Shown: in pieces, positions 9,795 through 19,226 of the stretch
Layout: each line of letters opens with the position of its first letter
How positions within the stretch are numbered: position 1 is the first letter of the stretch
DNA from: Paramoeba atlantica
Taxonomy: Eukaryota; Discosea
Direction of reading: 5' to 3'
Assembly (NCBI GenBank): GCA_977017575.1
Contig: CDRNVI010000099.1
Location: 186,001 to 250,000, forward strand
Length of the DNA stretch: 64,000 bases
Made by a program: the position numbers and the translations under genes
The notes under the pieces: generated by a model
What the model was told of the DNA's origin: nothing
Database searches by the model: none
What the model saw: only the letters and a program-made list of their open reading frames with translations

Positions 9795-10990
9795 ATTGTC
9801 AATGTCAGTGCAACAAAAGGTTAATTTCTACATAATACACTTCATGTACCAATTTCTACATAATTCAGTTCATTCATGCCAAAGTACAGAAGATTATCTG
9901 AAAACAATCGCAAAGATATTCAAATGATGTTCGAAAGTGGCGCCACGAAGAGGGAAATTGCCCGATCGATTGATAAGTCCCCAAGTACGGTATGTCGTGA
10001 GCTGACACGCAACAGGAAAAGAGGTGGGCAATACCGTTTAAGCCGTGCCCATCGTGTTGCCAAGAGGCGACTGGTTAATAAAGGGACCAGACCACGTCTA
10101 ATTCGAGCCAGTCTTGAACAAAGTGTAAAGACCCGTCTCCGAAAGCTTCACAGCCCGGAGCAGGTTGCTAATACACTTGTTGTCGGCTCACAAGGTTCAC
10201 CATCCACTTCCACGATCTATCGATTTGTTCGTCGAGATAAAGACAATGGGGGGAAGATTCATAAGTGCCTACGGATCCGCGGAAGACGGCCTTATGTTCG
10301 ACGCATTCATGGTCGAAGTACCATTTCAAACCGGGTTTCTATCGATCATCGTCACCAAATAGTAAACACACGACGTCGGTATGGTGATTGGGAGGCCGTT
10401 TTAATTGAGGGAGCAAAGAAAAGTGGGTATTTCATCCTGAACCTTTGTGAACGAAAGAGTAGGTTTGTGTCCTTCATGTATTTCAATCCAAGCAGCCAAA
10501 AGAAGTTGAAACACAGGTGCTGAAAGCCTTAAAGAAATACAAACTGCATACCATAACGTATGACAATGGAACTGAAAACACCAATCATGAAGCCATCAAC
10601 AAGAAGTAGGATGCAAATCTTACTTTAGGATGCAAATCTTACTTTTGTCATCCTTACCATTCATGGGAAAAGGGGGCCGTTGAAAACATGGATGGTCTGG
10701 TCAGGCAGTAGTATATTCCTTCTAATAAGAAACGCGTTATGTTTTTCCGTCAATATCGATTATCCAGGTACCCCTTTTTTCTTCTCCTTATATTATTTTT
10801 TCTTAATGCATTGTTTCTTTCTTAACAGGGCTCATACAATCCCGCGTCCGTTCGCGGTGCTGTCCGACCAAAAAAACAGTGTTGCACTGAGTATGCTAAA
10901 ATCCTGACATCCGGAACACACCCATATTTTTCTCATTTTTGTTGCATTGAGTATGACAAAAAGGTGTTGCACTGAGTATGACAATGCACA
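9795..10990 (+). mobile_element. Decayed IS30-type insertion element
   Basis: Approximate inverted ends: ATTGTCAATGTCAGTGCAAC near 9795 and, on the other strand, ATTGTCATACTCAGTGCAAC at about 10966-10985. A subterminal copy of the right end, with TTGCATTGAGTATGACA, lies some 30 bases inside. The element contains a broken IS30-type transposase. IS30 elements are typical of bacteria and uncommon in eukaryotic nuclear genomes. Several lesions indicate it has been in place for some time, which argues against simple contamination. Confidence 0.6.
9876..10740 (+). pseudogene. IS30-family transposase, broken
   Basis: The open part (9876-10523, 215 codons) starts with a helix-turn-helix: RRLSENNRKDIQMMFESGAT and KREIARSIDKSPSTVCRELT are diagnostic of IS30 N-termini. 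An SIDHRHQIVNTRRRYGDWE segment opens the DDE domain. The first catalytic aspartate, normally in GDWEGDTI, is replaced here (DWEAVLI). After a frameshift near 10500 the rest can be read in pieces: TYDNGTEN with the second aspartate, a stop, then CHPYHSWEKGAVENMDG, which holds the third acidic position. An 18-base tandem duplication (ATGCAAATCTTACTTT) sits between them near 10610-10650. It is a dead copy. Confidence 0.85.
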
Positions 10991-11420
10991 CCTGTCGTAA
11001 TGCAATGTATCGGTTGTAATGCAACAAATACGAGCAATTGTAGAAAAATCTTCCGAAAGGCCAATTTACGTTTTCCATACTTATTCCACCACACGAAAAT
11101 ATTTCCCATCTTTTACTTTAAATTTTGTTCTCTAACGGAGAATTTCGACGTCGAAAAAAAGAATTCGACTTCGAACTTAAACCATGAGAATGTGATACAA
11201 ACTAAATAGAGCGATGCACTAGAAATATTTGCACGCTGGTATTACATTTTGGTGTTATAAAGTTGTGTAAAACAGTTGCAAGAGAAATTTATGGTTGAGA
11301 TTTTGTTTTGATTTTTTACGCGCATTTCCTCTTAGCGAAGGAAAAAACGGACACTCTCAGTAACAAACGGACACTTCCATGAAAAAGTTCAATATTCATT
11401 ATGCACGCTCAAAGCTCTTG

Positions 11421-11690
11421 TCACGTTACGTGACGAATCCTACTCGTCGAAAACCTCAATTTTTGTATTTTCAATATTAACCTTTCCAGCGTAGCTGGAA
11501 TAATAGCTGTACTAATTTCGCCATTCAGTTCCTCATTATCAGCTAAACTCAATTCTTCCAATCTATTAGGGAGACTGTCGAAAAACACTGTTCCATAAAA
11601 CTTGTTATAGCTCAAGTAAAGTTTTTGTAAAGTGGAGGGCAAACGAGACAACTCAATATAACCGGTGAGTTTGTTATCATAATTGATGAT
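11421..11690 (-). pseudogene. LRR gene fragment cut by LINE (LRR copy 2)
   Basis: Three repeats of the local LRR type are readable: NKLTGYIELSRLPSTLQKLY, NKFYGTVFFDSLPNRLEELS and an ELNGEISTAII segment, then a C-terminal tail to the stop at 11421. Upstream of about 11690 the LRR reading stops and the 3' end of a LINE begins. The N-terminal cap and first repeats are not found on the far side of the LINE (16.3-16.9 kb). The gene was either cut by the insertion with later loss or was already a fragment. Confidence 0.75.
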
Positions 11691-14600
11691 ATCCTATCTT
11701 TTGAGATAAAGTATTTTTAGGATGTAACTAACTTGCGCATATGACGCTGTTAGGTGCATCCCTTATGCAGACAGTGTCTCTGCATCGCTCCATTGCGGGG
11801 AATCACGCTTGTGCCATAATAAGAAGCTGGAACGGATAGCAGTTCGGGAGAGTGTCGCCCGACATTTAGCCTCCAAATCTTCGTCCCCTCCAAACAACCG
11901 ATTAATATCCGCTGAGGAGGCTACCAGACCACCTCGTGCTCCAATTTCGAATACGAGGAGGTACGTGTTCGGGTGCACTGTTCGTTGTTCGTGTAATAGA
12001 GCGTTGTACTTGAGGCGTTTATATTCATTTGCCTGCATACAGTTCTCTTCCCAGGGGACAGTGAGCTCAACGATGTATTCTGTACCATCAGTCAGTGCAA
12101 CGAATCCGTCTGTGCGTTGATGATTTGGATTGTTGTGCAGCCAGTGTGATGGATTTCGGTGACCTAGTAGGTCAAAATGCTGATATTTTGTATGCGGGGA
12201 TTCTTGGATGCGTTTGGCGAGTTCAGTTAGAACTGTGTCGTGTCTGAGGGTATAACGCCCCTGATCAAGAGATGTTTTGCAACCTGAAATAACGTGTCGT
12301 ACCGTCTGTGCTTCTTTTCCGCATACTACATGTCGCATTTGAGAAGTGAAGGCCCCATGTCCGAACGTTTGACTTTGAGGGTAAAGGAGTGGTAAGTAGA
12401 ACCGAGGTCGCAAAACGTGTTAGCTTCGTGCTGTTCAGGTTGTTCAGTACGGCGGAAAACTCCTTCGCAAGTTCAGTTTCGGAAGGTGTTGTCCACCATT
12501 GCGCTGCGACCGGTGCTCATTTCTGAAGGTTTTGTACAATATTCGCTTCGTAATATTCCCGCACGATTTGTTTGGCGCGTTTTGCGTCGTTTAGATGTTG
12601 GAGGATTTCGCATGCTGGTCGTAGTTGCCCTCTAGCTCGCCTGTTTTGCTCCTCTTCAATGCGGGAGCGTAGCGCTGCTTGGACATTGATGTCTCTGGAT
12701 TTATTCATTTGAGTCATCGCGGTGGCAGTGCATTCGAACCAAAGCTTAGAGAGTGATGTTAGGCCCCAACCGCGATCTGAGTACAGGACTTCTGTGCTAC
12801 CTTTAGAGACCATGTTGATCCATTTCCTAATGTAGGAGGTTGCCGTCTTCCGGAGTCGAAGTATAAAGTTGAACGTTATGCATGGATGGACCGTGAAAGC
12901 ATATCGTAGGCGAGCGAGCATGGCATTTTGATAGATCCATAGTTTTTCAGGTAGCGTATGTGTGCTTCGGTGCACATTTTGTAACCAAGTCTTAAGTTTC
13001 GCGTTCAACTTTTTATACAGCTCTCTGGCTTGTTGTGCTCCAGGGGCCAGTGTCATTCCCAGGAAGGTACTACCTCTGTCGCAAATGTGGGGAATCGGAT
13101 CTCCGTCACATTCAATCTTTGCCCGCCTCGTCACACAGTCCAGGTATTGGTTTCCCCCCCCCAGGATCCTGAGCACACCTTAAGAGCTTTTGACCTAATT
13201 CCTTCGGCATTCAACGGATCTCGAAAAAGTAGAGCGTTTCCCGCCGTTTGTTTGCCCATCACCCCCCCTGGGTTCTGGGTGGGTGTGATCAAAGATGGCA
13301 AATTTCAAAAATAAAAATATTTTTGAAGGGGGGTAAAAAATGACAAAAAAGGTGTAAGAATTCCTATATTAATACCCACAATGGTCTCTTTGAACGCTCT
13401 GCACTATTCGCAAGCGTTTAGGTACTGAATTTATGCAATTTAAGACTTGGCGTCGATAAGGATGACGCTTAAGCATCATGAAGGCTTTCTTTATTGCCTT
13501 CCGGAGCTGTGTTTCAGTCTCTGGCTTCAGAATTTCTTTTCTATATTGGTGGACAATTTCAAGGCGCTCTGGGAGTGCACATCGCGACATTTTATGGGTA
13601 ATAGGGGGTCTTGTTTTTCGGCGAGTTGGAGTACTGACCTTTAGTAGATTTAACGGGGGTATCCCTCAAATTCATAGAATAAGAAACCATATTTGATAAA
13701 AAACTCCCAATTTTTTGAAATATTGGATTTTTTTTGTTAAAATTATGCTATTTTTTCGTGTGTTTTCAAAATATTTTTGACCCAGTGGGGGTGATGGGCA
13801 AAAAAACGACGGGAAACGCTCTACTTTTTCGAGATCTGTTGAATGCCGAAGGAATTAGGTCAAAAGCTCTTACGGTGTGCTCAGGAGCCTGGGGGGGGAA
13901 ACCAGTACCTGGACTATATATCCTGGATGTTCCGTTCCCGCTCGCATGGCCATACATTGTACCCTACTTTTTTCGACGTTGATAGACAATCCAATGCGTC
14001 TAAGGACGATAGAGAGTGATTGTATAGCATTGTTCATGTCGAAATCACTTGACGTAATTATCGTAAGGTCATCAACATAAGCCTTTAGGAAGTGCTTTGG
14101 TGTATCGGGGTAGGATATGCCATAGTACGGGCATGTAGCGGAGGACGATCTCCATCGCAATATTGAAGAGCACTGGGGATAGAGTATCACCTTGTAGTAC
14201 GCCACGTTGCACTGCGATTTCCTTGGTTAGTCCTTGGTCGCATTTGAATCTCGTCGTGGCTGAGAGATACATGCCTTTGATGTATTCAATGATTTCGGGT
14301 GACACGCGCGCCCAGGTGAGAGCTTCGAATATGATGTCATGGGAAAGCGAACCGAATGCTTTTCTGAGGTCGATCTGGGCCAGACAGTACTGATTCTTCT
14401 TGCGCTGATGATGTTGCAGCAGGTTACACAGTGTTTGGGTGTGTTCCAGAGTTCCATTCATCCGTGGTAGAAACCCCTTTTGGATAGTCGTGTCAATAAC
14501 TCCTGAGCTTACAGCATGGTCCAGGAGTTGGTGTCCTATGATGCTGTGAAGAAGTTTTCCCAGACAGCTTGTGAGTGCTATGGGCCGCCAGTTCCTTGGT

Positions 14601-16280
14601 ATTTTAGGGTCTCCACCTTTGTGGATAAGACGCGTGATCGCTAGAGACCACGACGTGGGGCATGTCCCGAATTTTATTAAGTCATTAAACATTTTGGCCA
14701 GGGAGCTGTATAGTGCTGGGCATCGTTTTAGCGCTGCGTTTGTGATTGTATCTTGCCCTGGTGAGCTAGAGCCCCGTTTGCCTGAGATGGCATTGGCGAT
14801 TGTTTCGGCTTTTACTGGTATCCACGTCATTTCGTTGGTGGCTCTAGGGCCTAGTATATCGAAGTTTGGGAGCCGGAGAGTGTCGCGCTCTTTCGTTACT
14901 TGACTGTAATGTTCCTCTATTTCGAGCATTGTACAGCTTGGGTATTGCGTGTTTGTGACTTCATCCTCACTGGGTCTGTCCATGGCTTCAGCAGCCGCAG
15001 TCCATGGGTTTCTTGAGAAACGTTCATGCGCCCATCTACCTTCTAACGCTCGGCGTTGCACGTCGGCCTCGTCTGCGTAGATTCTTTCTAGCTTCTTATT
15101 TTCTTTGATTTGGCGGCGTAAGGTATATCGGGCTTCCGTGCCATGGGTGAATCTAAGGGATCGTTTCAGTCGTTGTATATGCTTGGATAGTTCTCAGTTC
15201 ACTTTTTCTATGGCTAAAGGTCTATATTTAAATTTTGCATTTCCTTGCTTTGTGCGGAGAACGAACCCTTTGGTGGGATTCACCTCTTGACTCACCTCAA
15301 AGGTTGATACAACGATAGACGCGGCGAGTATAGCACCGTTCTCCTTTGCTAGGAGCGCGTTTGTGGTGTCTTCGTGTAGGAGCTCCTTGCATCTCCCTAG
15401 GGCTCGCTTTTCTACTGAACGCCATTGATCATCGTTTAGTTTGACGCAGAGTTTCCCACCTTGAATGTCGCTGTGTTGTTGAAGTAGTTCATGCCTTTTC
15501 TTGTGTAAGGGATCGTCGCGGTTCGGTGCTGGGCAATGATTCGTTGCTTCTCCGGAGATATTCGTGGTATTTCTTGCATGCGTGGAAGATTGCAGTTGAG
15601 AGAGAGGCCCGTATATCTTGCAGCATCGGTGAGCGCATGAGAGCTTTTCTCGGCATGTGTGCTTGCAGGGCCCTTTTCCTCCCGCACCTGGGTACCCAAA
15701 TGTAACACAAGTCGTACTGGGTTACGCTGCGTGATTCGTGCTTTGATCTGGCTGTAAACTCGCACTTTTGGGGGCTTCTTTGACGTCATTCTTCCTAGAT
15801 ATGTGCTTTGCTTCGTTAGTGCTGCAATAATGCCAGTCACGCTCGGGGTCCTGTGTGGGGTCGTATACTGACTGCATCGATCTCTCACTTTTCTGTACTG
15901 CCTCGTTGGCAGAGGCCCCTGCTTTTCTACCAACTTTTTTACGAAAGCTTCACAGAGCTCAGAGACTCTACTAGTTGCCCATCCTGCCAGCACTCCGACC
16001 TTTTCCAGAAAGGTTGTATCGTCATCATTCATGTCATGCACTGGATTCGGGGTGGGTAGGTCGTTCGCTGGGCCTTTGCACTGTGATGTTGCCGTTTTCT
16101 CTGCTCTTGACTGCGGGTTTCGCCGACTTCTAGTGGGCATGTCTGTGGCCTTTGGGGAGTGACCGAGTTCGCGAGTCGAGCTTCTCAAGTCCCATTTTAG
16201 CGTTCTGCCGGTGGTCGAGTTCGAATTCGTTGTGTCAAGGGTAGAGGTGCTTGCAGTTTCTTGATTATGGGTAGGTCCAA
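11690..16280 (-). mobile_element. LINE with restriction-like endonuclease, interrupted
   Basis: A minus-strand non-LTR retrotransposon of about 3.8 kb without its insert. In order: an N-terminal region (16188-15436), RT (15061-13870) with RPIALTSCLGKLLH, LAQIDLRKAFGSLSH, GVLQGDTLSPVLFNI and the YVDD box near 14080, a thumb/linker region (13176-12517), and a C-terminal region (12413-11763). The last shows a zinc-knuckle remnant (CGKEAQTVRHVISGC) and an endonuclease-like DGFVALTDGTEYIVELTVPW segment. This order fits R2/NeSL/CRE-type LINEs, a group that includes the spliced-leader-specific SLACS/CZAR elements. Frames change several times, so it is dead. A Tc1-like element lies in the RT thumb. 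Confidence 0.85.
13138..13917 (-). mobile_element. Tc1-like element nested in the LINE
   Basis: Inverted repeats of about 135 bp: AGTCCAGGTATTGGTTTCCC at 13138 and its near-exact reverse ending at 13917, both continuing through GAGCACACC and TTTTGACCTAATTCCTTCGG. The interior of about 500 bp keeps a minus-strand remnant (13369-13590) whose end, NSVPKRLRIVQSVQRDHCGY, resembles the C-terminus of Tc1 transposases. It interrupts the LINE reading between HPGYI (upstream) and CVTRRAKIEC (downstream). The catalytic domain is absent, so it is non-autonomous. A TA duplication was not evident at the boundaries I could set. Confidence 0.75.
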
Positions 16281-16955
16281 ATATTTTGCAACACTTGTGC
16301 AGTGAAGATAGTTAGTGAAGATAATATTGCCGCCGATTTTGATTCTGCATGACATCCTGAGGAAGCAAATAAGATCTTATCGCTCCGTACACTATCACTA
16401 CAGTGTTGAACCGTATCATATCAATTAGTATACTTCTTGTTAGAGGGCACCAAAGGTAAGATGTCTGTTCACAAGAGGCATGAACGCGTCGCATGGCAGC
16501 AAGCTTATCATAGACTACTGCGTCTGAATCATTCTATTCAAGTAAAGTACTAGTTACTTCACTTTCACGACTCTACTTTTCCTATGTCGTCATAGAAACA
16601 ACCTTCCCCCGAAAGACAACCCCTCCCCTGAGGCATCTTCCCTTTCGGAAGCTCCGTTACGTTCTTCCAGGAAATTGCCGACACTACCGCCGAAAGTTCG
16701 CCTTAAGCGTCCTTCCTCTCCGCCTCCTTCATTGCAAAGTATGAGGGTTATTTCTGCAATCTCTAATGATACATTACATTGATACTCTAGTAAACGGGAC
16801 TGCGCTTTCTCAAAGTCAGTCCGTTGAAGATGCATCCACTGTGTCAATGTACGTCCCTGTAGCGCAGAGGCAAAGGCTTAAATCAGATCTGCATCAGGCA
16901 TATGAAGTGGCTCCTTCCCAGGCAGGGGAAATTTTACGCACACAAAAGGAGTGTA
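16281..16955. other. Gap without recognised gene
   Basis: Short minus-strand frames at 16312-16494 and 16590-16847 show no family resemblance and no LRR cap, although the 5' half of LRR copy 2 might have been expected here. Confidence 0.4.
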
Positions 16956-17011
16956 ACCCTATGGGTCAGACTGAACGAAGTTTGCACACTTTTCAAAAAC
17001 TTGCCTAAAAG

Positions 17012-17381
17012 TACAGTGCGGGATTTTATTACGGGACACGTTAATTACGGGACAACTCAATTACGGGACAACTCAATTACGGGACACTTAATTAAGGGAC
17101 ACTTGGGCCTTGGGAGTGAGTTTCGCTACGACTGCCTGGAACGACGCGTGGTGGATCGGGCTAGGCCGGCTTATTCTCAGCAAAACAGTTCTACACGCCC
17201 AAATAAGCGGTGTATTAAAACAACAAAAAATATAATAACAGAACCTGCAGTACCATCACTCACTACATTTCACAGATCATCTCAGAGGTCAAACCTAAGG
17301 GACACTTAATTACGGGACACTTTCGACCGAAAAGGGGGTGTCCCTTATTTAAGGTGTCCCGTAATAAAGTTCCGCATTGTA
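17012..17381. mobile_element. TA-flanked MITE nested in the Merlin
   Basis: Inverted ends TACAGTGCGGGATTTTATTA (17012) and, on the other strand, TACAATGCGGAACTTTATTA (17381), both continuing CGGGACAC. TTACGGGACA-like motifs recur five times at the left and three near the right, possibly transposase binding sites. Comparison with the intact Merlin text at 31140-31205 shows the MITE entered at a TA, with TA duplicated, as Tc1/mariner elements do. It contains no gene. Confidence 0.85.
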
Positions 17382-17415
17382 TCTAAATATCAACGAATTC
17401 CAAAGAAAATCAAAA

Positions 17416-17802
17416 CTACGCACACAAGACGATTTCCGCACAAAACAAGACGCAAAACAAGATGCAACATCCAACAAAACTTGTACCAGCGGGCTTTGCT
17501 GTTGAACTCGTAATGAGCCATTGCTTCTCAGTTATGGCGCGGAGTCGTGCCTTTCTTGAGGACTTTGACCTACCCAAACTCGCCCCCTCATACACTAACC
17601 TCTTCTTTAGCATCGAATTCGCCCCCTCAAGAGTAGGAGTATGTACTTCCTCTTCAGCTATCCATTCATTTGGGTGAATAACTTCACTCCAACGGTACTT
17701 ACCTTCGAATCCAGGAACGTTATGCGTCGCCCCGTCTGTCCATATCCTCGTTCGGGCCCGACATGTATGAGGCATTGATACTGACCATTCTGAGCAACAC
17801 AT
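17416..17802 (-). pseudogene. Merlin transposase, C-terminal fragment
   Basis: 128 codons homologous to the C-terminal half of the intact transposase at 5027-5986: WTDGATHN, FEGKYRWSEVIHPNEW and VHTPTLEGANSMLKKRLVYE. The second aspartate and the glutamate positions are kept; HTN has become HTP. The reading frame upstream slips, with DHLLTT found in the neighbouring frame near 17810, and the N-terminal half is gone. The fragment cannot encode an active enzyme. Confidence 0.85.
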
Positions 17803-17860
17803 GTCGTTAGTAAGTGGTCCCGCTCACACTTCACAAGTTGGGGGGGGGGGTACAGCATTA

Positions 17861-18229
17861 GTTTTACCTTCCTTTTTTCTTTTCTTAATCAGGAAATTAT
17901 CCATATTTTTACCGAAAGATCTTCACTCGCAAAAAAAGGAAAGAATATCACAAAAATATTTTTCATTCAAAGGTGTTACAGGTCGTCGTGTAGAAGCTGC
18001 TGAATAGGTAATGGTCCCCATGGTCAGTGTTATGGTACCTACCCCCTCATAACGCCCATATACGATTCGTGTTTCATGTAAAAGACAATCGCTCAACAAA
18101 ATATTTATTCATGGCATTGAGGCGTATTTGAACGTCACTGTATGTATTCCATGCGACCTCTACAGACTTTGTCTTGCATTAATTACAGCATTTCGTCGCA
18201 CTTCACGCTGAAAAAACCTTTCCGACACA
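17861..18229. other. Gap without recognised gene
   Basis: AT-rich sequence downstream of LRR copy 3. No frame or repeat stands out. Confidence 0.4.
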
Positions 18230-18269
18230 GTTGATCATGGCAATAATGTGTAGTCCATATTTGAAGCTG

Positions 18270-18950
18270 TTACATCAAACAACACGAGGACTCTTCAACC
18301 ACACGCGTGTTATGAAATTGAAACGTAGTTCCAGGAAGTAAATTGGGGGGAAGTTGCGATCTGCGAAAGGTTCCACTAAGTCGGAAATTAATCTGGATGT
18401 ACAGGCGATCAAGTTTCTCAGGTAGAACATCAAGATTTGTTGCCTCTTCAAATCTATTCTGATCAAACTGAACCGATGTGAGAGTTCTCGGAAGATCTCG
18501 AAAATCTAAATGACCGGAAAACAAATTCGATGAAAGAGTCAAGGTCCCGAGTTCGGGGGGAAGCTCACTAAGGCAAACATTTCCGGAAAAGTTGTTGTAA
18601 GACAAATTTATCCGTTTTAATCCGCGTGGGAGATAATGAAACGACACGCTTCCGCGCAAATAATTACGGCCCAGGTTCAACACGCTCAATGTAGAAGGTA
18701 AGTATTCCCATTTTGGGTGTCCGCGCAAAGCGACCCATTCAAAATCTATATGGGAAACAAAGAGCTCATCCTCGCAGCGTAGTCGGTACCATTCACATGC
18801 AGGTGTTCGTATATCCCATGTAATCTTTCTTGAAGAAGTATTCTGAAGGAAATATCCCATAAGGTCTTCATGAGACATTCGCGTTGTGCTCACTTTACCC
18901 AGTCGAACAGAACTATCGGAGGCGTGTACGAATGCCGTGGAAAAGATCAT
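18270..18950 (-). CDS. Leucine-rich repeat protein (LRR copy 3)
   Basis: 226 residues with an ATG start. A short hydrophobic start (MIFSTAFVHA) is followed by the family's N-terminal cap with TWDIRTPACEWYRLRCEDE. Repeats follow: PSTLSVLNLGRNYLRGSVSF, PRGLKRINLSYNNFSGNVCL, PPELGTLTLSSNLFSGHLDF, PRTLTSVQFDQNRFEEATNL and so on. It is the parent or sister of the copy at 3511-4191, from which it differs mainly in the cap and last repeats. It lies about 280 bases downstream of the stop-codon end of the CRAL-TRIO-like gene on the same strand. A ligand is unknown. The short length and solenoid repeats suggest a small binding protein. Confidence 0.8.
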   Translation of the reverse strand: MIFSTAFVHASDSSVRLGKVSTTRMSHEDLMGYFLQNTSSRKITWDIRTPACEWYRLRCEDELFVSHIDFEWVALRGHPKWEYLPSTLSVLNLGRNYLRGSVSFHYLPRGLKRINLSYNNFSGNVCLSELPPELGTLTLSSNLFSGHLDFRDLPRTLTSVQFDQNRFEEATNLDVLPEKLDRLYIQINFRLSGTFRRSQLPPNLLPGTTFQFHNTRVVEESSCCLM

Positions 18951-19226
18951 TTGAAGTTGCAGTTCAAGTATTAAATAAAAAAGTCAGTTAGACTGACTCT
19001 ACAAAATAATATCAAGAGCGAAGCAATTATACAATACACTGTATTGAGCAAAAGCCTTCGTCCACTGATTGTTTCAAGAAAATCTCGGTTCTAAAGAAGA
19101 AAAAGAAGTGGGAAAGGTGAACTCCCACCATAGAGTTTAATGGGGGGAAGAGCGGACACTACGTCATTTTCGACCCGCGAACTAATGATGTTCCTGCTCC
19201 CCACCTGCTGTACCCCATGTAGATAC

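Larger units (their letters stand above)
16964..17860 (-). mobile_element. Truncated Merlin element with nested MITE
   Basis: One end is present, GGTCAGACTGAACGAAGTTT at 16964, matching the ends of the short Merlin at 30842-31237. Inward of the nested MITE the text continues ATATCAACGAATTCCAAAGA and then CAAGACGATTTCCGCACAAA, again as in that short element, and then enters transposase coding sequence on the minus strand. The other end is missing; similarity fades at the G-tract near 17840. Confidence 0.8.

Noticed and set aside
9392-9802. Minus-strand 136-codon frame
   Set aside because: It starts with TTG, overlaps an IS30-type element end and has no recognisable domain or paralogue.
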